A stretch of 64,000 bases of DNA from Pseudomonas guangdongensis (GTDB lineage: Bacteria > Pseudomonadota > Gammaproteobacteria > Pseudomonadales > Pseudomonadaceae): positions 2,728,001-2,792,000 of the forward strand of contig NZ_LT629780.1 of NCBI RefSeq assembly GCF_900105885.1, given 5' to 3'. Position 1 is the stretch's first letter, and each line of letters opens with the position of its first letter. The notes beneath the pieces were generated by a model. The model worked only from the letters and a program-made list of their open reading frames with translations, was not told the origin of the DNA and did not search any database. The translations under genes and the position numbers were made by a program. Below are positions 7,865 through 17,120 of the stretch, one piece after another.

Positions 7865-10800
7865 AGATCCTCGCCATCCGCCTGAAGAACCTCGCCTCGC
7901 TGCCCGGCGAGCAGGTCATCGACTTCACCGCCGAGCCGCTGAAAAGCGCCGGACTGTTCGCCATCACCGGTGCCACCGGCGCCGGCAAGAGCACCCTGCT
8001 CGACGCCCTGTGCCTGGCGCTGTTCGGCGAAACTCCGCGCCTGCAGCACGCCCGCGCCGCCCTCAAGGTGCCCGACGGCGCCGACCCGGAAGCGCTCGGC
8101 AGCGACGACGGGCGCAACCTGCTGCGTCGCGGCACCGCCAACGGCTTCGCCGAGGTGGATTTCGTCGGCGTCGACGGCCGCCGCTACCGCGCCCGCTGGG
8201 AGGTGCGCCGCGCCCGCGACAAGGCCAGCGGCAAGCTGCAGAACAGCCAGCAGAGCCTGCGCGACCTGGACGCCGACCAGTTGCTGACCACCGCCAAGAA
8301 CGAATTCCGCGCACTGATCGAGCAACGCCTGGGCCTCAACCTGCAGCAGTTCACCCGCGCCGTGCTGCTGGCGCAGAGCGAGTTCGGCGCCTTCCTCAAG
8401 GCCGACGACAACCAGCGCGGCGAACTGCTGGAAAAGCTCACCGACACCGGCATCTACAGCCGCATCGGCAAGGCCGCCTACGCCGCCGCCAAGCGGGCGA
8501 AAGAGGCACTGGAGCAACTGGAGCGCGAGGCCGGCGGCGTGCGTCCGCTGGACGGCGAGGAACGCGCTGCGCTGGAGCAACGCCACGTCGAGGCCGTCGC
8601 GCGCCTCAAGAGCGAGCAGACGCAGTTGCAGCATCTGCAACAGCAGCGTCAGTGGCTGGCCGAACGGGATCGCCTGCAGGGCGAGCAGCAGGCGGCGCAG
8701 CAGCAGCTGGATGCCGCCCGCGCCGAACACGCCGGTCTGGCCGGCGAACGCCAGACCCTGGTCCTGCTCGAACAGCTCGCTCCCGAGCGTCATCGCTTCG
8801 CCCGCCAGGCCGAACTCGGCCCGCAACTGGCCGAGTTGGAAAGCGACCTGCAGCGCCATGGCCAGCAGCAACAGGCACTGCAACAGCGCCTGGGAGAACT
8901 GGAGGCGGCAGCCCGGCAGAGCGCCGCCGTACAGGCAAGCGCCGAGCAGGCCCGCCAGCACGCCGACGCGCCGCTGCGCCAGGCCTATGCGGAAGAACAG
9001 CGCCTGACCGAACTGCAGCAGGAGCTGACCCGGGCGCAGCAGGCCGAGCGTCAAGCGCGCGACGCCTGGAGCGGCGGGGAAGCCGCGCTGGCCGGACTGC
9101 AGGAGCGCCAGACCCGCCTGAGCGGCCAGCAGGCCGCAGTGGCCGAACGCCTGCAGCGCAGCGGCACCCTGCAGGCGCTGGGCGCCGCCTGGGACGGCCA
9201 TCGCCCGCGCCTGCAGCAGGCCGTGCAACTGGCCAACCAGCTGAGCAAGGGCCGCGAGGAGCTGCCGGCGCTGGAGCAGGCGGCTCGCGATGCACAAATA
9301 CGCCTCGCCGCCGCACAGCGGGAACTGAGCGAACTGCAGCAGCCGCTCGGCGGCGCCAGCTCCGCCGAACAGCTCGACCGCCTGCAGCAACAGCTCGACG
9401 CCTGGCGCCCGCAACTGCACGCCCTCGACCAGGCACAACGCCACTGGCAACGCCGCGAGGAGCTGGCCAGCGCCCTGGCCGCCGTGCAGATACGCAGCGC
9501 CAAACTCCAGGCCGAGCGCGAGCAGTGCGTGACCAGCGGCAAGGCAGTCGGCGCCGAGCTGCAGGGCGCAGAGCAGACGCTCAAGGCCACCCTTGAGCTG
9601 CTGGAGCGGCAGCGTCTGGCCCGCAGCGCCAGCGTCGAGACGCTGCGCGCGCAACTGCAGGACGGCGAACCCTGCCCGGTGTGCGGCAGCGCCGAGCATC
9701 CCTGGCACCACGGCGATGCCCTGCTCGCCGCCCTCGCCGGCCAGGACGAGGCCGAAGCCAGCCGCGCCCGACAGCAAGTCGACCGGCTCCGCGAGCAACG
9801 CGCCGTGCTGGCCGCCGAATACAAGGCGCTGGAACGCCAGCTGGGCGAAGTCGGTGAGGAACAGGCACGCATCGGCAGCGAACTGGCGGCACTGGACGCC
9901 ACCCTCGCCAGCCATGACGTACTGCTCGCCCAGCCGCTTGAGCAACGCAGCGCCTGGCTGGCCGGGCAACTGGCCGAACTGCGCCAGTGCATCCAGCAGG
10001 CCGAGCAGCGCCAGAGCCAACTGCTGGCCCAGCAGCGGCGCAGCGAACAGCTGCAGGAGCAGCTGCGGGCGGCCGACAAGGCCAGCGAGACGGCCCGCCA
10101 GCAGCTGGAGCACCAGCGCCAGCGGCTGGCCGCCGACCAGCAGCGCCTGGACGCCGAGCTGCAGGCCTTCGCCGACCTGCTGCCCGGCGACTGGCTGCAA
10201 CGCTGGCAAACTGAGCCGGCGCGCACCTTCATGGAGCTGGACCGCCAGGTGGCGGAACGTCTGCAGCAGCTGGACGAGCAGCGCGAGCTGGACGAGGAGT
10301 ATCGCGAGCGGCAGACCGTTCTGGACAAGGAGCGCCACGAGCAGTCCCATCGCCAGCAGGCGCTGCAGGCCTGCAGCACCCGCCTGGGAGAACTGGAACA
10401 GCTGCGCCAAACGGCCGCAGCCGGTCTGCGTCAGTGTCTGGGCGAGCAGCCCAGCGCCGCCGCCTGGCAACGCCAGCTGGAGCAGGCACAAAACCTGGCC
10501 CGCGCTGCCGCCAACGCCGCCGGCGAGGCGCTGCAGCAGGCACGCCAGCAGCAGATCAAACTCGCCGGCGAGGAACACAATCTGCGCCAGCGCCAGCAGG
10601 CGCTGCATACCGAGCAGGCCGACCTGCGGCGCGAACTGAACGCCTGGCGCGCCAGCCACCCGCAGCTGGACGACGCCACCCTCGCCGCCCTGCTCGCCCG
10701 CCCGGCCGACGATCTCGCCATGCTGCGCGAACAGCTCAAGACCGCCGAGGATGCCGTCACCCAGAGTCGCGTGCGTCTGGAGGAGCGCAGCCAGCAGTTG

Positions 10801-11496
10801 GCCGCGCATCTGGCAAGGGTCGACGCTGCCCCCGAACCCTCAGCCCTGGCGCAGGCGCTGGCCGAACAGCAGCACAGCCTCGAACAGGCCGAACACGCGG
10901 CCAGCGAACTGCGCGCCTCGCTCGTCGACGACGACCGGCGGCGCAGCCAGAGCCGCGAACTGTTCGAACGCATCGTCGCCGCGCAGGCCGAATACCAGCG
11001 CTGGGGGCGGATCGCGGCGCTGATCGGCTCATCTGAAGGAGACAAGTTCCGCAGGATCGCCCAGGGCTACAACCTCGACCTGCTGGTCCAGCACGCCAAC
11101 GCGCAACTGCAGCAACTGGCCCGCCGCTACCGCCTGCAGCGCGGCGGCAGCCCGCTGGGCCTGCTGGTGCTGGACACCGAAATGGGCGACGAACTGCGCT
11201 CGGTACACTCGCTCTCCGGCGGCGAAACCTTCCTGGTGTCGCTGGCCCTGGCGCTCGGCCTCGCCTCGATGGCCTCCAGCAAGCTGCGTATCGAATCGCT
11301 GTTCATCGACGAAGGCTTCGGCAGCCTCGACCCCGAATCCCTGCAACTGGCCATGGATGCCCTCGACAACCTCCAGGCCCAGGGCCGCAAGGTCGCGGTG
11401 ATCTCCCATGTGCAGGAAATGCACGAACGGATTCCGGTGCAGATCCGCGTGCAGCGGCAGGGGAACGGGGCGAGTGTGGTGAGGGTGGTGGGGTAA
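7861..11496 (+). CDS. sbcC: exonuclease subunit SbcC
   Basis: A 1211-residue Rad50-like ATPase. The N-terminal Walker A is GATGAGKST (about residue 37). Long Gln/Glu/Arg-rich coiled coils follow, interrupted by a zinc hook (Cys605 and Cys608 in CPVCG). The C-terminal part has the ABC signature LSGGET and Walker B LFIDEGFGSLD. The ATG overlaps the sbcD stop. The gene acts with SbcD in processing hairpins and double-strand ends. Its GC-rich, repetitive coiled-coil coding makes long open frames on the other strand, which are artefacts. Confidence 0.96.
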   Translation: MKILAIRLKNLASLPGEQVIDFTAEPLKSAGLFAITGATGAGKSTLLDALCLALFGETPRLQHARAALKVPDGADPEALGSDDGRNLLRRGTANGFAEVDFVGVDGRRYRARWEVRRARDKASGKLQNSQQSLRDLDADQLLTTAKNEFRALIEQRLGLNLQQFTRAVLLAQSEFGAFLKADDNQRGELLEKLTDTGIYSRIGKAAYAAAKRAKEALEQLEREAGGVRPLDGEERAALEQRHVEAVARLKSEQTQLQHLQQQRQWLAERDRLQGEQQAAQQQLDAARAEHAGLAGERQTLVLLEQLAPERHRFARQAELGPQLAELESDLQRHGQQQQALQQRLGELEAAARQSAAVQASAEQARQHADAPLRQAYAEEQRLTELQQELTRAQQAERQARDAWSGGEAALAGLQERQTRLSGQQAAVAERLQRSGTLQALGAAWDGHRPRLQQAVQLANQLSKGREELPALEQAARDAQIRLAAAQRELSELQQPLGGASSAEQLDRLQQQLDAWRPQLHALDQAQRHWQRREELASALAAVQIRSAKLQAEREQCVTSGKAVGAELQGAEQTLKATLELLERQRLARSASVETLRAQLQDGEPCPVCGSAEHPWHHGDALLAALAGQDEAEASRARQQVDRLREQRAVLAAEYKALERQLGEVGEEQARIGSELAALDATLASHDVLLAQPLEQRSAWLAGQLAELRQCIQQAEQRQSQLLAQQRRSEQLQEQLRAADKASETARQQLEHQRQRLAADQQRLDAELQAFADLLPGDWLQRWQTEPARTFMELDRQVAERLQQLDEQRELDEEYRERQTVLDKERHEQSHRQQALQACSTRLGELEQLRQTAAAGLRQCLGEQPSAAAWQRQLEQAQNLARAAANAAGEALQQARQQQIKLAGEEHNLRQRQQALHTEQADLRRELNAWRASHPQLDDATLAALLARPADDLAMLREQLKTAEDAVTQSRVRLEERSQQLAAHLARVDAAPEPSALAQALAEQQHSLEQAEHAASELRASLVDDDRRRSQSRELFERIVAAQAEYQRWGRIAALIGSSEGDKFRRIAQGYNLDLLVQHANAQLQQLARRYRLQRGGSPLGLLVLDTEMGDELRSVHSLSGGETFLVSLALALGLASMASSKLRIESLFIDEGFGSLDPESLQLAMDALDNLQAQGRKVAVISHVQEMHERIPVQIRVQRQGNGASVVRVVG

Positions 11497-11588
11497 GAAG
11501 CCAAGGGGCTGTGGATGCGGCCACGCTGGCAGGGCGCGGTCGTCTCCTGCGCGCAGACAACGGCGCCGCCTTGCCTGCCGCTGCCCAC

Positions 11589-11618
11589 GGTGGGTAATCG
11601 CTGCGCGAGCTACCCACC
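11589..11618. repeat. GGTGGGTA hairpin between convergent genes
   Basis: An 8-bp perfect inverted repeat (11589-11596 with 11611-11618) with a 14-nt loop lies between the convergent sbcC and tamB ends. It may act as a bidirectional terminator or belong to an interspersed repeat family; only one copy was noticed here. The rest of 11497-11666 shows nothing else. Confidence 0.4.
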
Positions 11619-11666
11619 CAAACTCCGGAAATACGCTGCGATTGGGCAGCGAAATCCGTCGGATAC

Positions 11667-14600
11667 TCAGTAATCCCGCTTGTAGAAGATGTCCAGCGAA
11701 CTGGCCAGCCCACTCGCCGCTTCCAGATAAAGCTTCTTGCTCAGCTCGTAGCGCAGCGCCAGGCTGTTGACCGGCTCGAACACGCCGACGCCGTAGCGCA
11801 GGCTGAGGTTGGGGGCGAGGTAGCCGCTGGCGACCACGCTGGAGGTCAGGCCGGAACCTTCGCTTTCCAGCTGGAAGTCCTGGATGCCGAGGCGGTCGGC
11901 CAGCGAGCGGGCCACCGGGGCGCCGCCGGCCAGGCCCAGGGCCAAGGCGGCCTGACCGATCAGGTTGTCGTCGCCGCCGCTGCCCAGCGGGCGGCCGAGC
12001 ACCAGGTAGGACAGCGCCTGCTCCTGGCTCATCGCCGGCTCCGAGAACACCTGGGAAAGCGGCGCGTCACTGCGCCCGGAGAGGCGCAGGCCGGCTGTGA
12101 CGTCGCCGACCGTGCGCACCGCCTCGACGTCGAGCAACGGCTCGCTGACCGGCCCGGCGAACAGCAGGCGGGCGCGGCGCAGGGTCAGGCGCTGGCCGTA
12201 GGCGCGGTAGCGGCCGTTTTCCAGGGTCAGGGTGCCGCGGCTGTCGAGGTTGTCGCGGATGCGCAGGTTGCCCTTGAGGTCGGCGGTCAGGCCGAAGCCG
12301 GAGAAGCTCAGGCGCTCGGCGCCGAGGGCGATGCGCAGGTCCATCTTCAGCGGCAGGCCGGCGGCCTGTTCCTCGGCGCCGACGATGCGCGCGTCGTCGG
12401 AAACACGCACCGCCTGTTCGGGCAACTGGCGCACGCGGATGCGTCCGCGCGGCACGGCAATGCGCCCGGCGAGGCTGACCGCGCCCTGCTCCAGACCGAT
12501 CTGCAGGTCGGGTTCCACCTCCACTTCGGCATAGGGTTCGAGGCTGGCCGGCAGGCGGCTGCCGCGCAGGTTGAGGGCCATGGACAGCTGCGGCGCCCAG
12601 CCCAGTTCGCCGTCGAGGCTGCCGCGGCCGTGCTCGCCGCTGCGCCAGCGGCCGTCCAGGCGGGCGCGCTGGCCGGCGATGTCGAGGGCGACCTGCAGAT
12701 CCTCGATGGGCAGCGGCAGCTCGCCGCCGGCGGCGCGGCCGTCGCGCAGGCGCAACTGGCCGTCGATCACCGGGGCCAGCAGATTGCCGGAGAGCCGGCC
12801 GCTGCCGTCGATGCGCCCGTCGAGCTGCTCGACCTGGGCGACGAAGGGGCGCGCCAGGGCCAGATCCAGGGCGGCGATACGGAAGTTGCCGGACAGCGGC
12901 CGCGCGCCGGGGCGCGGGTCGATGCCCAGCTCCAGGGCCAGTTCGCCCAGTTGCGGACCGCTCAGGCGCAGCTGGCTGTCGATGCGCTGCGGGCGCAGGC
13001 GGCTGTCCAGGTAGAGGGACTGGTAGGCGATGTCCTGCCAGCCCTCGCCGTCCGGCTCGCGCAGGCGCAGCACGCCGCTGCCGGCATCGAGGCGCAGGCT
13101 GCCGCTGGGCCCGCTGGCCGGCAGGTCGAGGGACACATCTCCCTGCAGGACGCCCTGCACCGCGAAGCCTTCCGGCAGCACGGCGGCCAGCCGGGCGAGC
13201 TGGAAGTCGCGCAGGCGCAGACGCAGTTGCGGGTCGGGCAGCAGGCGCTGGGCGTCGGCGCACAGGCTGGCATCGGCGGAGCGCCAGCAGTGCGCGCCGA
13301 GGCTGACCCGCCCGGCGGCGCTGCGCTCCAGCAGCGCCGGGGTCTGCAGCTGCCAGTCCAGCCCGGCGGCGGCCAGCCGGCCGCGGGACAGCTCGCCACG
13401 CCAGCGCCGCGCGGCGTCGAGACCGCCCTGCAGGCGCAGGTCGAGCGCCAGGGGCTCGCCGTCGAGCTGCAGGTCGAGGCCGTGGCGGGCCAGGGTGCCG
13501 GAGGCATCCGCGCTGAGGGTGCCGAAGGCGCTGTCGCCGCTGCGCAGGCGCTCGGCCTTGAGGGCCAGACGGCCGCGCTGGCCGGCTTCCACGGCGGCGT
13601 CGAGGCTCAGGCGGCCGAGGCCGGCGTCGCGGTAGCCGAGACGCCGGCCATTCAGGGTCAGGCGGCCTTGCGGCGCGGCAGGGGTGCCGGCCAGGCGCAG
13701 GTCACCGCCGAGGTTGCCGCGCAGGCCGGGCCAGAGCTGGTCGAGGCGGTTCAGGGCGAGATCGAGGCGACCGTCCAGGCGCGTGGCCCAGCGGCCCTGT
13801 CCGTTGAGGCGGTTGTCGCCCAGGCGCAGGTCGAGGCCGTCCAGACGCCAATCGGCCGGCGCGCCCTGCAGATGGCCGGCCAGCGCCAGCGGCTGACCGC
13901 GCAGGCGGCCCTGCAGGCTCCACCGGGCTTCGGCCTGCAGCCCGGATTCGCCCAGCTGGCCCCGGCTGCTCAGGCGTCCGCCGATGCGGCCGGGCAGTTC
14001 GGCCAGCCAGTAGGCCGGGTCGAGGTCGGCCAGATTCAGTTCGGTTTCCCAGCCCAGCGCGGCGGCGAAGTCCAGCGCCAGCGCGCCCTCGGCGTGGCCG
14101 CGCCCGGCGTCGAGGCGCAGTGCCGGCAGGCGCAGGGCGGTGCTGTCGCCTTGCAGCGGGCTGCGCAGACGCAGCGGCCCGGCCGGGCCGTGCAGGCGGA
14201 TGTCGAAGTCGCCGCGATAGGCGTCGGCGGCGTAGTCCAGTTGCGCCTGCAGCGTCTCCAGGCGCAGGTCCACGCCCGCCAGCGGATAGAGCTGCTGCCA
14301 GTCGAAGGCGCCAGCCTCCAGGCGCAGCGCGGCGCTCAACGCCTCCTGCCAGCCGAGGCGGCCGGCCAGTTGCAGCGCCGCCCCGGCGCCGTCGCGCAGG
14401 CGCAGACGCTCGATCTGCGCGCCGCGGGTATCGGCGCGGCCGTCCAGACTCAGCGCGACCGGCCGGTCGCGCCCGGCCAGCCGGCCACGGCCCTGGATGG
14501 CGAAGCCCTGCTGCAGGTCGCCGCTCGCCGCCAGGGTCAGCTGCGTCAGGCGCAGGGTCGCTGGCAGGCCGGCGGCGGCGAGGAAGTCGCGGGCCTCAAG

Positions 14601-15347
14601 GTTCAGCGCCAGCGGCAGGCCGTCCTGCAGCGGCGCCAGCCAGCCGCTGAGCTCGGCGTCCAGATAGCCGCTGCTGCGCGCGTGCAGCTCCAGACGCTGG
14701 CGCAAACGGCCGTCCAGCTCCACGGCCAGCGGCCAGGGACGGCCGTCCAGCGCCGGCAGGCGCAGCGCGGCGCGGGCGCGCAGCGGCCAGTCGCCGTGGG
14801 GCTGCAGTTGCAGGTCGTCGATGCGCAGGTGCAAGTCGTCGCGGGCCAGCTCCAGGGCGGACAGGCGCAGGCCGCTGCGCTCCAGTTGCGCGCTCAGGGA
14901 CAGTTCGCGCAGCTGCTGGGTTCCATCGATGCGCAGGCTGCCCAGCGCCAGATGGCCGATCCGTATTTCCAGCGGCAGGCGGATATCTGGCAGCTGCAGC
15001 GGCGCGCCGGCTTCGTCCGAGGCGGGCGGCAGGTCGAGCGCCACCTCGGCGGCGCGCAGTTCGTCCAGACACAGGCGGCGCTGCAGCAGGCAACCCAGAC
15101 GCAGCGTGACGCCGGGCTGCTCGACGCTCAGCGCGGTGGCGCCGTCCGTCCACTGCAGGCGCTCGGCCGACCACTGGCCGTAGAGCGTGCCGGCAAAGCC
15201 CTCGACGGCCAGCCCCGGCACCTGGGCCAGCAGCCAGCGGCTGCCGCGCTCGCCGAGCGGCAGGGCGAGCAGCGCGGCCAACGCCAGCAGCACGACCAGC
15301 AGCAGGGTTGCCAGGGCCTTGAGGCTTGCCTTGAGCAGACGCGTCAC
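11667..15347 (-). CDS. tamB: TamB, translocation and assembly module inner-membrane component
   Basis: A 1226-residue protein with a single N-terminal membrane anchor (residues 8-30), a long repetitive beta-rich region and a C-terminal DUF490/TamB domain ending near the YKRDY terminus. TamB spans the periplasm and works with TamA in outer-membrane protein assembly and phospholipid transport. The GTG start is chosen because it overlaps the tamA stop by four bases (GTGA) and begins immediately before the anchor. No nearer ATG gives the membrane segment. Confidence 0.93.
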   Translation of the reverse strand: MTRLLKASLKALATLLLVVLLALAALLALPLGERGSRWLLAQVPGLAVEGFAGTLYGQWSAERLQWTDGATALSVEQPGVTLRLGCLLQRRLCLDELRAAEVALDLPPASDEAGAPLQLPDIRLPLEIRIGHLALGSLRIDGTQQLRELSLSAQLERSGLRLSALELARDDLHLRIDDLQLQPHGDWPLRARAALRLPALDGRPWPLAVELDGRLRQRLELHARSSGYLDAELSGWLAPLQDGLPLALNLEARDFLAAAGLPATLRLTQLTLAASGDLQQGFAIQGRGRLAGRDRPVALSLDGRADTRGAQIERLRLRDGAGAALQLAGRLGWQEALSAALRLEAGAFDWQQLYPLAGVDLRLETLQAQLDYAADAYRGDFDIRLHGPAGPLRLRSPLQGDSTALRLPALRLDAGRGHAEGALALDFAAALGWETELNLADLDPAYWLAELPGRIGGRLSSRGQLGESGLQAEARWSLQGRLRGQPLALAGHLQGAPADWRLDGLDLRLGDNRLNGQGRWATRLDGRLDLALNRLDQLWPGLRGNLGGDLRLAGTPAAPQGRLTLNGRRLGYRDAGLGRLSLDAAVEAGQRGRLALKAERLRSGDSAFGTLSADASGTLARHGLDLQLDGEPLALDLRLQGGLDAARRWRGELSRGRLAAAGLDWQLQTPALLERSAAGRVSLGAHCWRSADASLCADAQRLLPDPQLRLRLRDFQLARLAAVLPEGFAVQGVLQGDVSLDLPASGPSGSLRLDAGSGVLRLREPDGEGWQDIAYQSLYLDSRLRPQRIDSQLRLSGPQLGELALELGIDPRPGARPLSGNFRIAALDLALARPFVAQVEQLDGRIDGSGRLSGNLLAPVIDGQLRLRDGRAAGGELPLPIEDLQVALDIAGQRARLDGRWRSGEHGRGSLDGELGWAPQLSMALNLRGSRLPASLEPYAEVEVEPDLQIGLEQGAVSLAGRIAVPRGRIRVRQLPEQAVRVSDDARIVGAEEQAAGLPLKMDLRIALGAERLSFSGFGLTADLKGNLRIRDNLDSRGTLTLENGRYRAYGQRLTLRRARLLFAGPVSEPLLDVEAVRTVGDVTAGLRLSGRSDAPLSQVFSEPAMSQEQALSYLVLGRPLGSGGDDNLIGQAALALGLAGGAPVARSLADRLGIQDFQLESEGSGLTSSVVASGYLAPNLSLRYGVGVFEPVNSLALRYELSKKLYLEAASGLASSLDIFYKRDY

Positions 15348-17077
15348 AGTTCCGGTCCCATGGAGAAGTGGATGCGAAAGCCCGAACCCTCGTCGCTGTC
15401 GAGGGCGTGGGCCAGGTCGAGGCGGATCGGCCCGGCCGGGGAGATCCAGCGCAGGCCGATGCCGACGCCGGTCTTCAACGGATCGCTGAGGCCGTCGAAG
15501 GCGTTGCCGTGGTCGACGAAGCTGGCCAGCCGCCAGCGTTCGGCGAGCGGGTACTGGTATTCGACGCTGGCCACCGCCAGGTAGCGGCCACCGATGCGAT
15601 TGTCCGCGTCGTCGCGCGGCGACAGGGTCTGGTAGTCGTAGCCGCGCACGCTCTGGTCGCCCCCGGCGAAGAAGCGCAGCGACGGCGGCACGGCGGAGAA
15701 ATCGTTGGTGGCGATGCCGCCCAGCTGCAGGCGGCCGAGCAGGCGGTGGCCGCCGGCGAAGGTGGTCAGCCCGCGGGCCTGCAGATTGACATGCAGCAGG
15801 TCGGCGTCGGAGAGCAGGGTGCGCTGGGCGCCGGCCAGGTCGGCCTGCAGGCGCCAGCCGCGGCTGGGGTCGACCTTGCTGTCGCTGACCGTGCGGGAAA
15901 AGCCGATCCCCGGCAGCAGCAGGCTGCTGTTGCCCTCGTCCTCGCCGACCCGGTAGTTCTCCTGCTCCCAGCGCAGCGAGACGACCCGCAGCCAGTCGCT
16001 GGCCAGCAGGCTTTGCCACTGGCTGCCGAGGGTCAGGCGGCGACTCTCGGTGTCCACCAGGTCCTCCTGCTGGTAGCCGGTGGTGAAGCGCAGGCTGTCG
16101 CTCAGCGGCGGATCGAGGGGAATCTCGTACCAGGTACTGAGGTTCTGCCGCGGTGCGGAGAACTCGAAGTCGGCGCCCAGGCGGTGGCCGCCCTCGCCGC
16201 GCCAGTGGCGGGTCCAGCTGCCGCGCAGGCGCGGGCCGACGTCGGTGGAGAAGCCCAGGCCGACGCCCAGGGTGCGCGGCTTGCGCGCCTGCAGGGCGAC
16301 CCGCAGCGGGATGCGGCGATCCTCGGCCTGTTCGGGGCTGGCGTCGATGCGCACGTCGCTGAAGTAGTTGCTGGACAGCAGCGCCTGGTTCAGCTCGGCG
16401 ATGCGGTCGGAGTCGTAGGGGATGTCGCGGCCGAAGGGCACCATGCGCTGCAGCAGGTCGTCGTCGAACGGGGTGTCGCCCTCGAACTGCACCGCGCCCA
16501 GCCGGTAGCGCGCGCCGCTGGCGTAGATCAGGCGGATATCGGCGACGCCCTCGGCCGGATCGACCGTCAGGCTGTGCTCGACGAAACGGCCGTCGAAGAA
16601 GCCGTAGCGCAGCGCCTGGTTGGCGATCAGCCGCTTGGCGTCGTCGTAGGCACCGTGGTCGAGCACCGCGCCGGGCTTCAGCCGCGCGCTGGACGGCAGG
16701 CGGAAAGCGGCCAGCGCGCTGGCCTCGCCGTCGATGCGCACCTCCACGCGGCGCAGGCGCACCGGCTCGCCGGTCTCGATGCTCAGGCGCAGGCGCGCCT
16801 TGTCGCCCTCGCCGCGCACCTCGCTGCGAATCCGCGCGCGATAGTGCCCGAGCGCCTGCAGCGCCTTGCGCGCCTCGCGCTCGGCGTGGCGGGCGAAACG
16901 GCGCAGCGCCACGGCGTCGCGCTCGCCCAGCGGGCCGATGTGCGCCTCGACGTTGTCCTTCAGGGTCTTGTTGGCCGGCGTCAGGCGCACCTCCAGCTCG
17001 GCGGCGGCCAGCGGGCCGCAGACCAGGCAGGAGGCCAGCAGCAGGCCGGTCCAGTGGCGATGGGTGCGTTGGGTCAT
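15344..17077 (-). CDS. tamA: TamA, outer-membrane Omp85-family protein
   Basis: 577 residues starting MTQRTHRHW with a signal peptide ending AAA near residue 26. POTRA domains fill roughly the first 260 residues, followed by a 16-strand-type surface-antigen barrel with the family motifs GGDQSVRGYD and an end of the type RIHFSMG. With TamB it forms the translocation and assembly module. It lies 44 bases downstream of opmB with no terminator visible between them, so it may be partly co-transcribed with the efflux operon. Confidence 0.95.
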   Translation of the reverse strand: MTQRTHRHWTGLLLASCLVCGPLAAAELEVRLTPANKTLKDNVEAHIGPLGERDAVALRRFARHAEREARKALQALGHYRARIRSEVRGEGDKARLRLSIETGEPVRLRRVEVRIDGEASALAAFRLPSSARLKPGAVLDHGAYDDAKRLIANQALRYGFFDGRFVEHSLTVDPAEGVADIRLIYASGARYRLGAVQFEGDTPFDDDLLQRMVPFGRDIPYDSDRIAELNQALLSSNYFSDVRIDASPEQAEDRRIPLRVALQARKPRTLGVGLGFSTDVGPRLRGSWTRHWRGEGGHRLGADFEFSAPRQNLSTWYEIPLDPPLSDSLRFTTGYQQEDLVDTESRRLTLGSQWQSLLASDWLRVVSLRWEQENYRVGEDEGNSSLLLPGIGFSRTVSDSKVDPSRGWRLQADLAGAQRTLLSDADLLHVNLQARGLTTFAGGHRLLGRLQLGGIATNDFSAVPPSLRFFAGGDQSVRGYDYQTLSPRDDADNRIGGRYLAVASVEYQYPLAERWRLASFVDHGNAFDGLSDPLKTGVGIGLRWISPAGPIRLDLAHALDSDEGSGFRIHFSMGPEL

Positions 17078-17120
17078 GACGGGGATGCTAGCACGCGACA
17101 GCCGCTCTCCGGCCACGCCC

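Noticed and set aside
7417..10809. Open frame of about 1130 codons on the minus strand inside sbcC
   Set aside because: An artefact of GC-rich, Gln/Leu-heavy coiled-coil coding; sbcC on the plus strand has all family motifs.
12630..15584. Plus-strand open frame of about 980 codons across tamB
   Set aside because: Low-complexity Gln/Ala/Arg translation mirroring tamB codons; no domain, no ribosome site.
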